Counted from the first letter of the stretch, positions 1 through 11,198 are shown. The stretch: 64,000 nucleotides of DNA from Shewanella maritima (GCF_004295345.1 NZ_CP036200.1:2315001-2379000); one strand, 5' to 3'. The notes: generated from the sequence alone by a model not told the origin. Translations and numbers: made by a program.

Positions 1-257
1 CCGTTCGCTCGCCGCTACTAGGGGAATCTCGGTTGATTTCTTTTCCTCCGGGTACTTAGATGTTTCAGTTCCCCGGGTTTGCCTCCTAACGCTATGTATT
101 CACGTTAGGATAATTGCTTATGCAATTGGGTTTCCCCATTCGGACATCGTTGACTCAAATGCTTGTTACTAGCTCGCCAACGCTTTTCGCAAGTTACTAC
201 GTCCTTCATCGCCTCTGACTGCCAAGGCATCCACCGTATACGCTTAGTCACTTAACC
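1..257 (-). rRNA. 23S ribosomal RNA, 5' end (partial)
   Basis: This is the reverse complement of the first ~257 nt of 23S rRNA. The 5' end reads GGTTAAGTGACTAAGCG on the minus strand, and the conserved GGATGCCTTGGCAGTCAGAG block follows. The gene runs off the left edge, so most of 23S, and any 5S or distal tRNA, lies outside the window. Confidence 0.97.
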
Positions 258-573
258 ATACAACCCAAATGAGTCTTACTAATGTAAGTCATTCGAGCCA
301 CATAGGTGACTAGCTGGTTTATTTGATAAATCACACCAATGAGTAAACTCATTCATGTGTATCGCCTTAGTTTTTAGAATATTCAAGACACTTAAATAGT
401 GTTTTGAGAACTCAATTATTTCGCATTTTATGTTTTCACATAAAAATACTATCAGCTTTCCAAATTGTTAAAGAACAATGCTAACCGGCTCGCGGCGCAT
501 TTGACTCTCACTTCTTATAAAAGAAGCGACAAGTTATCTGTGTGAACACTCAACAGGTCTAAATTCGTGTCGA
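258..573 (-). other. 16S-23S internal transcribed spacer without tRNA
   Basis: The 316-bp spacer between 16S and 23S contains no sequence resembling tRNA-Ile, tRNA-Ala or tRNA-Glu on either strand. It carries a boxA antitermination element at 465-477 (minus strand TGTTCTTTAACAA). That element resembles the leader boxA at 2329-2341. The remainder is AT-rich, with sequence presumably forming the processing stems that flank 16S and 23S. Confidence 0.85.
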
Positions 574-2125
<1,552 letters not shown>

Positions 2126-2328
2126 AAAGTTTTTACAGTCACTCTCTATAAAATAGAAAGAACTGACTCAATGAATTCTACTGTCATGCGTCAATTTAAA
2201 TTGAATGAACAATTCAAATTAACTTGTGTCGTATGAACATCAATGAGTTTTAAATTTTGTGACTCACTCGAAAGTGAATCTGTCGAATTTAAAGCTCTGT
2301 GAATGTCCACACAGATATACTTGTCATA

Positions 2329-2341
2329 TTGTTAAAGAGCA
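2329..2341 (-). promoter_or_regulatory. rrn leader boxA antitermination site
   Basis: The minus strand reads TGCTCTTTAACAA. This matches the boxA element of enterobacterial rrn leaders, which recruits NusB/S10 antitermination factors. It lies between the rrn promoters and 16S. Confidence 0.85.
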
Positions 2342-2378
2342 TCCCGTTAGCGCTTGGCTCATCGGGTCAGGGCTGCGT

Positions 2379-2406
2379 ATTCTACGCTTTCCCGCGTTGG
2401 CGTCAA
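2379..2406 (-). promoter_or_regulatory. rRNA operon promoter, proximal (P2-like)
   Basis: Minus strand: TTGACG (-35, 2401-2406), a 16-bp spacer, then TAGAAT (-10, 2379-2384), followed by a GC-containing discriminator. An A-tract typical of an UP element lies upstream. It sits about 255 bp before 16S. Confidence 0.8.
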
Positions 2407-2524
2407 GTGTTTTTTCAAACTTTCTTTTCGCCTTGATTTGAGTGGCTTAAATGCCTTCAAATCAAACTGTCAGGTTCACTGCCTACACCTCGTGTTGGCC
2501 GCTGCGCCGTGTCAGTGGGAGCGC

Positions 2525-2552
2525 ATTATAGGGAGCTTAGATTTTTGCGCAA
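2525..2552 (-). promoter_or_regulatory. rRNA operon promoter, distal (P1-like)
   Basis: Minus strand: TTGCGC (-35, 2547-2552), a 16-bp spacer, then a perfect TATAAT (-10, 2525-2530), followed by a GCGC discriminator. That discriminator is typical of stringently controlled rRNA promoters. Phased A-tracts upstream (2553-2600) look like an UP element or Fis region. Together with the 2379-2406 promoter this gives the usual tandem rrn arrangement. Confidence 0.85.
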
Positions 2553-2614
2553 GGGCTTTTTTGAAGTTTTTTGCAAAAACATGCTTAAGAGGTGTTTTTT
2601 TGTGCGAAACCACT

Positions 2615-2642
2615 AAAAAAGGGACTTTTCAGTCCCTTTTTT
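2615..2642 (-). terminator. Rho-independent terminator of ccoG
   Basis: A hairpin (AAAAAAGGGA / TCCCTTTTTT, 8-nt loop) lies 30 bp beyond the ccoG stop. It ends in a U-run on the minus strand. It would also work on the plus strand and insulates the rrn promoters. Confidence 0.85.
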
Positions 2643-2672
2643 CAACAATAATGCCGCTTATGCGGTTTCAAC

Positions 2673-4100
2673 CTATGGAGCGAAGAATCGTGTTTCTTGC
2701 TTAATCTCGACTTTCTCACCTTCTATTTCAGTAGATACTTCAATATAGATGTCAGAAATACTCCGTTTAAGCTCTACTGGGTCAATCGCAACACTAATAG
2801 GCAATGTCATGATCTTACCACCATCAATCGTCACTGAATCTGGGCCAATCCACTGAGCATTATTAAGCCCAGCTACCGACAAGCTATATACCTGCTGTTG
2901 TTCAGTCTTATTGAGTAGCTTAATGGTAAAGGTATTCTCAATATTACCCTGGCTGTTTTCTCTATATAGTGCGTTACGGTCACGGATAACATCCATACGC
3001 ACAGGTGAGATAGTGGCGCTGGCGTAGATGAACACGAGGATCATAACTGTAAGCACCACGCCATAACCGACTAGCTTAGGTCGCAGTACCTTCTCTTTTA
3101 TGCCATCGAGTTTGTTCTCTGTGGTGTAGCTAATCAAACCTTTGGCATAACCCATACGCTCCATAGTGGTATCACATGCGTCGATACAACCACCACAGTT
3201 AATGCACTCATACTGCAGACCATTACGAATATCGATACCAGTAGGGCAAACTTGTACACATAAGTCACAGTCAATACAGTCGCCTAAGCCTAATTCTTTA
3301 GGATCGGCTTTACGAGAACGCGGTCCGCGCGTTTCACCACGCTTGGCGTCATAACCGACAATAAAGGTATTCTTATCGAACATTGCCGATTGGAAACGCG
3401 CATAAGGACACATATGCAAACACATAATCTCGCGCATCCAGCCTGCATTACCATAGGTTGCAGCGGTAAAGAACAGCACCCAGAAGTAGATATCAATGTC
3501 AGCACTTAGGGTAAAGACATCCGTATACACTTCACGAGTTGGCACAAAGTAAGACACAAAGGTCATTGCCGTTAGTAGTGACACTAATACCCACGAGGTG
3601 TGCTTTGCCGTTTTACGCCATATCTTGTCGAACGACCATGGCATCTTGTCTAACTTGATACGTTTATTACGTGCGCCTTCGAACTTCTCTTCAAACCATA
3701 TAAAGATAAAGGTCCACACAGTTTGCGGGCAGGTATAACCACACCAAACACGGCCTAAGTAAGTGGTAACAAAGAACAAGCCAAAAGCAGCAATCATAAA
3801 CAGTGCAGCTAGCAGGGTAAGATCTTGCGGCCAGATAGTTAACGCGAACACATGGAACTTTTGCTCACTTAAATTAAACCAAACGGCTTGGCGGTCACCC
3901 CAAGGGATCCACGGAAGAATAAGGAAGAACAGCATGGCAACCCAGCCCATACGGCGACGCACGTTAGTCCATAATCCTTCAACTGCGCGCACATATATAC
4001 GATTACGTGGATTGAAGCGGTCAGCTTTTGCAGCATCAGGTTGGTGAATCTTAATGCGGTTGTGCTTCGAATAATCCTTTGAATTCGAATCTGTACTCAT
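2673..4100 (-). CDS. ccoG: cbb3 oxidase accessory protein CcoG (FixG/RdxA family)
   Basis: 475 aa, the normal family length. CcoG proteins are membrane ferredoxin-like proteins that reduce Cu(II) to Cu(I) during assembly of cbb3 cytochrome oxidase. About five hydrophobic segments are visible, near residues 52-70, 92-112, 160-180, 195-215 and 345-365. The conserved WCGYTCPQTVW motif follows the second segment. Two 4Fe-4S motifs, CIDCDLCVQVCP and CINCGGCIDAC, lie near residues 265-305. A C-terminal Ig-like FixG domain completes the protein. The gene stands alone: a terminator follows it, and a small membrane protein is divergent from it with a 77-bp gap. The ccoNOPQ genes are not in the window. 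Confidence 0.95.
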   Translation of the reverse strand: MSTDSNSKDYSKHNRIKIHQPDAAKADRFNPRNRIYVRAVEGLWTNVRRRMGWVAMLFFLILPWIPWGDRQAVWFNLSEQKFHVFALTIWPQDLTLLAALFMIAAFGLFFVTTYLGRVWCGYTCPQTVWTFIFIWFEEKFEGARNKRIKLDKMPWSFDKIWRKTAKHTSWVLVSLLTAMTFVSYFVPTREVYTDVFTLSADIDIYFWVLFFTAATYGNAGWMREIMCLHMCPYARFQSAMFDKNTFIVGYDAKRGETRGPRSRKADPKELGLGDCIDCDLCVQVCPTGIDIRNGLQYECINCGGCIDACDTTMERMGYAKGLISYTTENKLDGIKEKVLRPKLVGYGVVLTVMILVFIYASATISPVRMDVIRDRNALYRENSQGNIENTFTIKLLNKTEQQQVYSLSVAGLNNAQWIGPDSVTIDGGKIMTLPISVAIDPVELKRSISDIYIEVSTEIEGEKVEIKQETRFFAP

Positions 4101-4177
4101 TTTACAGCCTTACTACATTAACATTGTAAAGAAACTGGAATAGTATATACCTTTCTATCACTAACTCGGACAAAAAA

Positions 4178-4528
4178 ATGAGAGGTTGGATAGGTTTAGC
4201 CATAATTGCAGGTATTCTTTATTACCTCGCAACGGAAACCAATAAACTCGATGAGCCTATTGTTTATGTGCAAGACGTTTACCAATCAATAGAGCGTAAA
4301 ATCAATAAGGCAACTGGCACTAAGATCCAAAAGCTTGATAGTCGTATTCCAAAGTTAGAAGCCGACCTCGTCAATCGCTTAAATGGCCAAGAGTTAGCAG
4401 AAATGAAAAAAGTGCTCACAGACGGCAACACGCTAGACGACTTTAAAGCAGAGTATTGCCAGAGCTCAAAAGCACGCCATGATGTATTTAGCTTAGACAA
4501 CCTGCGCTACATTTGCGACAAGCTATAA
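4178..4528 (+). CDS. Small membrane-anchored protein, function unknown
   Basis: 116 aa, not recognised. An N-terminal hydrophobic segment (residues 3-17) looks like a signal anchor with no clear cleavage site. The rest is soluble, charged and probably helical, ending with two cysteines (about C93 and C113) that could pair. It is divergent from ccoG and about 120 bp ahead of menB. The coding-like composition and clean start support a real gene, but no function can be given. Confidence 0.7.
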   Translation: MRGWIGLAIIAGILYYLATETNKLDEPIVYVQDVYQSIERKINKATGTKIQKLDSRIPKLEADLVNRLNGQELAEMKKVLTDGNTLDDFKAEYCQSSKARHDVFSLDNLRYICDKL

Positions 4529-4646
4529 GCACGCCTTGATACAGCAAGTTCAAGTTAACGGTTTTTTGTCCCAGCATTGACCTAGTCAGTAAATCAGCCT
4601 AGCCTTTGATGCCATAGATAATTGAGCACACAAGGTTAGGCTTTTT

Positions 4647-5549
4647 ATGACCCACCAAGTTTCTGATACGTTTGATCCTGCACTTTGGGATGTTGTCCCA
4701 GGCTTTGAGTTTGAAGACATCACCTACCACCGCGCTAAAGACCAAGGCACTGTGCGTATTGCTATCGATCGCCCTGATTGCCTTAATTCATTTCGCCCAA
4801 AAACAGTCGATGAGTTATATATCGCGTTAGATCATGCCCGCCAATGGTCAGATGTCGGCTGCGTATTGTTAACTGGTAATGGCCCGTCAGCGAAAGGTCA
4901 ATATTCATTCTCAGCAGGTGGCGATCAGCGCATTCGTGGTAAAGATGGTTATAAATATGAAGGCCAAGGTGAGCACCAACCTGACGTGGCTAAAATGGGT
5001 CGCCTACACATTCTTGAAGTGCAGCGACTTATCCGCTTCATGCCCAAAGTGGTCATCGCAGTAGTGCCTGGCTGGGCAGTTGGGGGCGGCCATAGTTTAC
5101 ATGTGGTGTGTGACTTAACCTTGGCTTCAAAAGAGCATGCGGTGTTTAAACAAACCGACCCAGACGTAGGCAGCTTTGACTCAGGTTATGGTAGTGCTTA
5201 CCTAGCTAAGATGATCGGTCAAAAGCGCGCCCGTGAAATCTTCTTCCTCGGCTTTAATTACAGCGCAGAAGAAGCATTCGATATGGGTATGGTTAACCGC
5301 GCAATCCCACATGCAGAGCTTGAAACCGAAGCGTTAAACTGGGCAAAAGAGATCAATAGCAAGTCGCCAACGGCAATGCGTATGCTTAAGTACGGTTTTA
5401 ACTTGCCAGATGATGGCCTAGTCGGTCAGCAGTTATTTGCAGGAGAAGCCACTCGCCTAGCCTATGGCACAGATGAAGCTCAAGAAGGCCGCGATGCCTT
5501 TTTGGAAAAGCGCGATCAGGACTTCTCGAAATTCCCTTGGCACTATTGA
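4647..5549 (+). CDS. menB: 1,4-dihydroxy-2-naphthoyl-CoA synthase
   Basis: 300 aa, crotonase superfamily. MenB closes the second ring of menaquinone by an intramolecular Dieckmann condensation of o-succinylbenzoyl-CoA. MenB signatures are clear: FSAGGDQRIRG, the oxyanion-hole stretch VPGWAVGGGHSLHVVCDLT, the QTDPDVGSFDSGYGSAYLA segment, and a C-terminal FPWHY. It is monocistronic here, with its own terminator. Menaquinone is the expected electron donor for the SirCD module later in the window. Confidence 0.96.
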   Translation: MTHQVSDTFDPALWDVVPGFEFEDITYHRAKDQGTVRIAIDRPDCLNSFRPKTVDELYIALDHARQWSDVGCVLLTGNGPSAKGQYSFSAGGDQRIRGKDGYKYEGQGEHQPDVAKMGRLHILEVQRLIRFMPKVVIAVVPGWAVGGGHSLHVVCDLTLASKEHAVFKQTDPDVGSFDSGYGSAYLAKMIGQKRAREIFFLGFNYSAEEAFDMGMVNRAIPHAELETEALNWAKEINSKSPTAMRMLKYGFNLPDDGLVGQQLFAGEATRLAYGTDEAQEGRDAFLEKRDQDFSKFPWHY

Positions 5550-5599
5550 TTTTAGAGCTCTTGCCTAAGAGCGCGCCCCTTACCAATCCGATTTAAGAT

Positions 5600-5629
5600 A
5601 ATGCCCACTCCAACGAGTGGGCATTTTTT
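5600..5629 (+). terminator. Rho-independent terminator of menB
   Basis: A hairpin (AATGCCCACT / AGTGGGCATT, short loop) is followed by T6, 50 bp beyond the menB stop. Confidence 0.9.
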
Positions 5630-5683
5630 ATTAACCGAACAACTCAATTAAGCTTATCGACAAAATCTACTTTACCAACCAAT

Positions 5684-5698
5684 TGATAATGATTATCA
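5684..5698 (+). promoter_or_regulatory. Fur box upstream of DUF2061 gene
   Basis: TGATAATGATTATCA is a perfect 7-1-7 palindrome matching the core Fur recognition sequence. It lies 31 bp before the start codon of the following small gene. Iron-dependent repression of that gene is the natural inference. Confidence 0.85.
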
Positions 5699-5729
5699 TT
5701 TAAATAAATCAAATTGAGGAGTAAACAAG

Positions 5730-5921
5730 ATGAAAAAGACAATCACTTTTGCCATGTTACATTTCGGCGTAGCTTTCACTATTACTTATTTACTAACTGG
5801 CAGCTGGGTATTAGGCGGCGCAGTAGCACTCATTGAGCCAGCGGTGAACACAGTAGTATTTTATTTTCACGAGAAAGCATGGAAGCGTGCAGAATCAAAG
5901 CAGCTTCCACTTGCGGCATAA
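5730..5921 (+). CDS. DUF2061 small membrane protein, predicted Fur-regulated
   Basis: 63 aa with two closely spaced hydrophobic segments (about residues 5-22 and 26-46), an AVALIEPAVNTVVFYFHEKAW stretch typical of DUF2061, and a basic C-terminus. The biochemical role of DUF2061 is unknown. A strong RBS (GAGGAG) precedes the start and a perfect Fur palindrome lies just upstream. It converges with the antiporter gene with only 8 bp between stops. Confidence 0.85.
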   Translation: MKKTITFAMLHFGVAFTITYLLTGSWVLGGAVALIEPAVNTVVFYFHEKAWKRAESKQLPLAA

Positions 5922-5929
5922 AAATAGAG

Positions 5930-7126
5930 TTATGGTTTCGAAGGTTGAATCAAATCCAGCCTATTGGCTAACGGCCCGATAGCACCGCCCTGGATAAACA
6001 CTGAAAAAATCATGATGAAAAACACCATATGCACAATATTGATTGCATCTGGAACACCTGCCGCTGCAGGAATAAGCGCAAATACAATTGGTGTAGCCCC
6101 CTTTAAGCCCACCATAGAAATAAACAAACGCTTACGCCAAGTTGCCTTAGTAAAAGGTAAATAGCACAGCTGCACAGCTAAAGGTCTCGCAACCAGAATA
6201 AGCAATAATGCTGGTACGAGTGATACCCAAAATACCGACATCAACATTTGTGGGAAGATTTGCAAGCCAAGCACAATAAACATTAGCGCTTGCGCCAACC
6301 AGGATAAGCTATTGAAGAAATGTAAGTTGACCTGCTGCCCACGCTTAATAAAGTTACCGATCACTACTCCCGCAATATAAGACGCCAACAGAATATTTCC
6401 GCCTAACATCTCAGCACCATAAGTCGCAATAATGAAGCTAGCCAGTACAAATACTGGTATTAAACCGTATTCAGACAGACTGATATTGTTGAGCAGCCAA
6501 ACAGCTAAGCGCGACACACTAAGCCCAACCACAACCGCAACTACAACTTGCATAAATAGCGTCGTTGAAACATCAACAACAGATAAAGACTGAGTCGACG
6601 ACAACACCATTTCAGTCAACATTATCACCATTAACATCGCAACAGGGTCATTGGTGGCGGACTCGAACTCTAATACAGTGTCGGTTTGCTCTTTAAGTTT
6701 TAACTTCTTCGACTCAAGAATCGAAAACACCGCTGCAGCATCGGTGGAGGAAACAACTGCAGCAAATAGCAGGCACATGATGAAATCAAAATCGAGTAAC
6801 AGATATAAAATGCCGGCAAAGATAATCGTGGTAAATAGCACGCCAAAAGAAGCAAGCACGCCGCCCTCTTTATAGGCCACCTTAATTTTTGCAGTAGAAG
6901 TATTCAGACCACCGACAAACACAATGACATTTAATGCTAAACCGCCCACTAAAGCGGTTTGCGCAAGATCATCATATACAAAGTCAAATTCACCGTTGCC
7001 CAGTGCCAGGCCGACCCCCATAAAAATCAGCAACGACGGAATACCAAGAGTACGAGAAGGATGGTGCAGCAAAATACCAATAACGGTTAACGCTGCCATA
7101 CAAATCATCATCAGTTCAATGGTCAT
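5930..7126 (-). CDS. CPA1-type cation/proton antiporter (NhaP-like), transmembrane part only
   Basis: 398 aa, almost entirely hydrophobic, with about 11-12 membrane segments. The central stretch with SSTDAAAVFSILE and FESATNDPVAML is characteristic of CPA1 Na+/H+ or K+/H+ exchangers, where the ND pair binds the ion. NhaP2/CvrA proteins are usually about 570 aa with a cytosolic TrkA-C regulatory domain. This one ends soon after the last membrane helix, so the regulatory domain is absent. The RBS AGGAA precedes the start. The transported ion cannot be told from sequence. Confidence 0.85.
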   Translation of the reverse strand: MTIELMMICMAALTVIGILLHHPSRTLGIPSLLIFMGVGLALGNGEFDFVYDDLAQTALVGGLALNVIVFVGGLNTSTAKIKVAYKEGGVLASFGVLFTTIIFAGILYLLLDFDFIMCLLFAAVVSSTDAAAVFSILESKKLKLKEQTDTVLEFESATNDPVAMLMVIMLTEMVLSSTQSLSVVDVSTTLFMQVVVAVVVGLSVSRLAVWLLNNISLSEYGLIPVFVLASFIIATYGAEMLGGNILLASYIAGVVIGNFIKRGQQVNLHFFNSLSWLAQALMFIVLGLQIFPQMLMSVFWVSLVPALLLILVARPLAVQLCYLPFTKATWRKRLFISMVGLKGATPIVFALIPAAAGVPDAINIVHMVFFIMIFSVFIQGGAIGPLANRLDLIQPSKP

Positions 7127-7670
7127 AGTGTTTCCTGTATATGTCTATCTTGTATCTCTAGCGGATGGTCTCCATTCGAATATCGTGAGGTAAGCTTTGC
7201 GATTCCGTTAAAACGGCACATCGCATTAGTGCCAACAAGCGCTTGTGTCATAAAAACTTCATAAAAATTTTTATGTTGCATCTTTAGTTTGCAATATACA
7301 CAAAATCCACAGACCAAGGGTTAATCCAAACTTAATTAAAACTTAGTTAACCACACCTGCGCACCAGCTCAAGCCAAAACAACTTCAAACTACGCAATAA
7401 CTTGCAATCAGTATTTCACTTTAAGTTTTGACCATAACTCCAGTAACACAAGCTGCCACAAAGATCATACTCAAAACAGTTTAAATACAGAGTGTTAACA
7501 CCTATCTAAATTTGCTTTTTATTACCCAGAGTTACTCCCAAACCACTGTAACCTGATTGTCATATTTGTCTGCCTTAATGCGCTTGCCCAAACAAGGGCG
7601 TACTTATTTGAACAAAAGATTGAACACAAACCCTCAACTGAAAATCCACGATTAAAGAGTAGAAAGCACC
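7127..7670. other. Intergenic region between antiporter and pst operon
   Basis: 544 bp, divergent promoter region. Apart from the Pho box at 7546-7563 nothing specific is recognised. An open frame on the minus strand around 7123-7317 lacks an RBS and overlaps the antiporter start, so it is not called. Confidence 0.6.
7546..7563 (+). promoter_or_regulatory. Pho box (PhoB site) of the pst operon
   Basis: CTGTAACCTGATTGTCAT gives two 7-bp PhoB half sites (CTGTAAC, TTGTCAT) separated by 4 bp, the 11-bp periodicity of PhoB boxes. It closely resembles one of the E. coli pstS Pho boxes. It lies 107 bp upstream of pstS. Phosphate-starvation induction by PhoB is inferred. Confidence 0.7.
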
Positions 7671-8480
7671 ATGAAAAAGGTTATTGGTTTATTAACTGCA
7701 GTAGGTTTAATCACTGCGCCACTAGCGAATGCTGAAACAGTGACGGTTTCAGGCTCAACCTCGGTAGCCCACGTAATGGAAGTACTGGCTGAAAACTATC
7801 AAGCATCAGCAGGAGCAACAGTTGAAGTACAAAGCACGGGCTCATCAGCTGGTATCCGCGCAGCAAAAGATGGCACCAGCATGCTGGGCATGTCATCTCG
7901 TAACATTAAAGATGGTGAGCTAACGGATAGCACTAAAGAAATTGTTATTGCTCGTGACGGTATCGCTGCGGCAGTCAACAAAGCCAACCCAGTACAAGAT
8001 TTAACTCAAGAGCAAATCTCAAAAATTTATCGCGGTGAAATTAAAAACTGGAGCGAAGTTGGCGGAGAAGCTCGCCCTATCGTTGTTGTTACCCGTGAAA
8101 ACGGCTCTGGTACACGTGGCGCATTCGAAGACATCATGAAGCTACAACGCACAGTAAACGGCCACAAGGTTTCAGCCATTGTGCCTACGGCTCAAGTTGG
8201 TAACGGCAACGGAATGATCAAAACCATTGTTGCCAACAACCCATATGCTATTGGCTATATCTCACTTGGTAGTGTTGATGACTCGCTAACAGCACTGTCA
8301 GTCAATGGCGTTAAGCCATCAGATGCCAATATCGCATCTGGCGACTACCAAATTGCCCGTCCATTCATCGTGTTAAAGAACAACGACGCGCCGCAATCAG
8401 CAACTAAATTCATCGATTATGTCATGTCGAATGAAGGCCAGAGCATCGTCGCTAATGAAGGCTATATCCGCGTTCAATAG
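7671..8480 (+). CDS. pstS: Phosphate ABC transporter, periplasmic phosphate-binding protein
   Basis: 269 aa with a clear Sec signal (cut probably after ANAE or LANA, about residue 21). It is the short PstS form (PBP-like 2 family) common in Shewanella and Vibrio. Binding-site motifs are present: SGSTSVAHVME near the new N-terminus, STGSSAGI, and TRENGSGTRGAFED. It is the first gene of the pstSCAB operon, behind a Pho box. Confidence 0.95.
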   Translation: MKKVIGLLTAVGLITAPLANAETVTVSGSTSVAHVMEVLAENYQASAGATVEVQSTGSSAGIRAAKDGTSMLGMSSRNIKDGELTDSTKEIVIARDGIAAAVNKANPVQDLTQEQISKIYRGEIKNWSEVGGEARPIVVVTRENGSGTRGAFEDIMKLQRTVNGHKVSAIVPTAQVGNGNGMIKTIVANNPYAIGYISLGSVDDSLTALSVNGVKPSDANIASGDYQIARPFIVLKNNDAPQSATKFIDYVMSNEGQSIVANEGYIRVQ

Positions 8481-8560
8481 TCACTGTTGAAAACACAGCA
8501 AAGAAGACGCTTGTTTCTTTGCTGTGTTTAATCGCCACGCAGGTTTTAAAGAGGTTGAAA

Positions 8561-9466
8561 ATGGAAGCTGCTAGCAAATTGGAGATAACGAGCGAGTCCT
8601 TGTCTCCAGCAAAAAAAATCGATTGGGTAGAGTCAGTATTTCACTGGCTATTTCTGATCAGCGCCATGGTTGGTGTGATATCAGTCATCACCATTGGCTG
8701 GTTTGTTTTCTATGAAGGAATACCTGCATTTAAAGAGGCAGGTATTTTCAACTTCTTATTTGGCAAAGAGTGGTTGCCGCCTGCACTTTACGGCATTTCA
8801 TCAATGATTGTCGCTTCACTCATCTCAACTGCAGGCGCTGTGATAATTGGTGTGCCTGTAGCGCTGCTCACTGCGATTTTCTTAGCAGAAATCGCACCTA
8901 AATGGCTGGCTGATATTGTCCGCCCAGCGGTTGAGTTACTCGCAGGTATCCCGTCTGTGGTGTATGGCTTCTTTGGCCTTATTGTCATTGTGCCAGCTAT
9001 TGAAAGTATTTTTAATATCCCAGCCGGTAATACGCTACTCGCTGGCATTATCGTTTTGGCAATCATGATCCTGCCAACGGTTATTACTATTTCAGAAACT
9101 TCTATTCGCGCGCTCACACCAAGTTATAAAGCGGGTGCCTTAGCGTTGGGCGCATCGCATATTTACAGTATTTTTAATGTGCTTTTACCCGCCGCCAGAA
9201 GTGGTATTTACACAGGCATAGCACTGGGTATCGCCCGCGCTATCGGTGAGACGATGGCGATTATTATGGTCATGGGCAATGCCCCAGCCATGCCAGGCTC
9301 ACTGCTTGAGCCAGCTCGCTCCCTCACCGCGAACATCGCTATGGAAATGTCTTATGCAACTGGCATTCATGCCAGCGCTTTATACTCAACGGGCATAGTG
9401 CTGCTGACATTCATTGTCCTACTTAATGCAGGTTTGCTCATGTTAAACCGTAAGCGAGGCCACTAA
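8561..9466 (+). CDS. pstC: Phosphate ABC transporter permease PstC
   Basis: About 301 aa with six membrane segments and the PstC hallmarks ELLAGIPSVVYGFFGL and ARAIGETMAI (EAA-type loop). The open frame extends 14 codons further upstream, but ATG 8561 has a good RBS (AAGAGG) at proper spacing, so that start is preferred. The upstream gap to pstS is 80 bp and the next gene begins 2 bp after the stop. It forms the inner-membrane channel with PstA. Confidence 0.93.
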   Translation: MEAASKLEITSESLSPAKKIDWVESVFHWLFLISAMVGVISVITIGWFVFYEGIPAFKEAGIFNFLFGKEWLPPALYGISSMIVASLISTAGAVIIGVPVALLTAIFLAEIAPKWLADIVRPAVELLAGIPSVVYGFFGLIVIVPAIESIFNIPAGNTLLAGIIVLAIMILPTVITISETSIRALTPSYKAGALALGASHIYSIFNVLLPAARSGIYTGIALGIARAIGETMAIIMVMGNAPAMPGSLLEPARSLTANIAMEMSYATGIHASALYSTGIVLLTFIVLLNAGLLMLNRKRGH

Positions 9467-9468
9467 TT

Positions 9469-10404
9469 ATGGCGTCTTCAACTAATACTCAATCAATACA
9501 ATCAAACCAAACCAGCAGCTCAGCAAATGCCACAAGCAGTGGCAAGCTGTCAGTAAAGCAGTTGGCAAGAAAACGTAAAGACAGCGCCTTACTTGCTGGC
9601 GTTTGGGCTGCAGCGGGCTTAACCATCATATTTATGCTTTGGGTGGTATGGCATATTTTGTCAAACGGTTTAAGCCATGTGAGCTGGGAGTTTATTACTG
9701 GCGCTTATACCCGTATCGGTGAAGCTTCAGGTATCTGGGCGATGATTGTTTCGACCATATATATGGTTGCCTTATCGCTGGCTATTGCTGCACCGATCAG
9801 CATTATGACCGCGATTTACCTAACCGAATACGCCAAACCTGGCAGTAAATTGGTTAAAGCAATTCGATTTTGCATCGAGTCATTAGCGGGCATCCCCTCT
9901 ATTGTTTACGGCCTGTTCGGCATGACTTTCTTCGTCACAGTGTTAGGTCTGGGCTTTTCGATTATCTCAGGCGCACTGACGTTATCAATTTTAATATTAC
10001 CTGTGATCATCCGTACCACTGAAGAAGCCTTACTCGCTGTGCCGATGGCATACCGTGAAGGGGGCTTTGCATTAGGCAGCTCCAAAATCTACACCATTTG
10101 GCGACTGATTTTACCCAGTGCACTGCCCGGTATTGTGACCTCAATTATTTTGAGTACTGGCCGCGTGATTGGCGAGTCTGCACCCGTGTTTTTAACCGCG
10201 GGCATGGTAACGCAAATTCCCGACAGCGTGTTTGAGTCAGGCCGAACGCTAACGGTACACCTCTATAAATTAACCCAAGAGCTATTTACCCAGCACGAAT
10301 GGGACCAGGCCTACGCAACCGCAACCATTCTAATCGTATTGGTATTGCTACTTAATTTAGCAACCAAACTTATTGCTGCACGCTTTGATAAACACTCACA
10401 CTAG
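9469..10404 (+). CDS. pstA: Phosphate ABC transporter permease PstA
   Basis: 311 aa. A Ser/Asn/Gln-rich cytosolic N-terminus of about 40 residues precedes six membrane segments. The paired motifs [16 protein letters not shown] and [13 protein letters not shown] mirror those in PstC. Translation is probably coupled to pstC (2-bp gap). Confidence 0.94.
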   Translation: MASSTNTQSIQSNQTSSSANATSSGKLSVKQLARKRKDSALLAGVWAAAGLTIIFMLWVVWHILSNGLSHVSWEFITGAYTRIGEASGIWAMIVSTIYMVALSLAIAAPISIMTAIYLTEYAKPGSKLVKAIRFCIESLAGIPSIVYGLFGMTFFVTVLGLGFSIISGALTLSILILPVIIRTTEEALLAVPMAYREGGFALGSSKIYTIWRLILPSALPGIVTSIILSTGRVIGESAPVFLTAGMVTQIPDSVFESGRTLTVHLYKLTQELFTQHEWDQAYATATILIVLVLLLNLATKLIAARFDKHSH

Positions 10405-10415
10405 GGCAATTAAAA

Positions 10416-11165
10416 ATGAACAAGCTTGAAGTTAACAATCTCGACCTTTTTTACGGCGACAACCATGCGCTTAAAAACATTTCATTGCCTATCCCAGCCA
10501 AACAAGTCACGGCGTTAATTGGTCCATCAGGTTGCGGCAAGTCAACACTGCTGCGCACCTTAAACCGGATGAACGACTTAGTGGAAGGGGTAAAAATTAA
10601 TGGCGACGTGCTATTTGAAGATGAAAACATTTACTCAGACATCGACGTAAAACAACTCAGAATGCGTGTAGGCATGGTGTTTCAAAAGCCTAACCCCTTT
10701 CCAATGAGCATTTTTGAAAATGTCGCCTTTGGCCTTCGTGCTCAAGGCGAAAAAGATAAAAAGGTCATTGATGCAACGGTTGAAGAGTCACTGCGTGGCG
10801 CAGCGTTATGGGATGAAGTAAAAGATCGACTACACACGTCAGCTCTCGGGCTTTCAGGTGGTCAGCAGCAACGTCTGTGTATCGCCCGCGCCATTGCAAT
10901 GAAACCAGAAGTGATTTTAATGGACGAGCCCACCAGCGCACTTGACCCAATAGCAACTCATAAAATTGAAGAGTTAATGGATGAGCTGCGCCAGAAATTC
11001 ACTATTGTTATCGTCACTCACTCGATGAATCAGGCAAAGCGAATCTCAGATAAAACCGCGTTTTTCTGGATGGGTGAGTTAGTTGAACACGCTGATACTC
11101 ATACTCTGTTCAATCATCCGGTCGATAGCCGCACTCAGGGTTATGTAAGCGGTGAATTCGGCTAA
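10416..11165 (+). CDS. pstB: Phosphate ABC transporter ATPase PstB
   Basis: 249 aa. Walker A is [12 protein letters not shown], the signature is LSGGQQQR, Walker B is [12 protein letters not shown], and the switch His is in VTHSMNQA. The PstB-specific [14 protein letters not shown] segment is present. It is the last gene of the operon: a terminator follows, and no phoU is adjacent. Confidence 0.96.
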   Translation: MNKLEVNNLDLFYGDNHALKNISLPIPAKQVTALIGPSGCGKSTLLRTLNRMNDLVEGVKINGDVLFEDENIYSDIDVKQLRMRVGMVFQKPNPFPMSIFENVAFGLRAQGEKDKKVIDATVEESLRGAALWDEVKDRLHTSALGLSGGQQQRLCIARAIAMKPEVILMDEPTSALDPIATHKIEELMDELRQKFTIVIVTHSMNQAKRISDKTAFFWMGELVEHADTHTLFNHPVDSRTQGYVSGEFG

Positions 11166-11198
11166 CTCATCACGTCCTAAGACTAGCTTTAAATCAAC

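Noticed and set aside
7123..7317. 64-aa open frame upstream of the antiporter on the minus strand
   Set aside because: It overlaps the antiporter start, has no RBS and no recognisable protein features.
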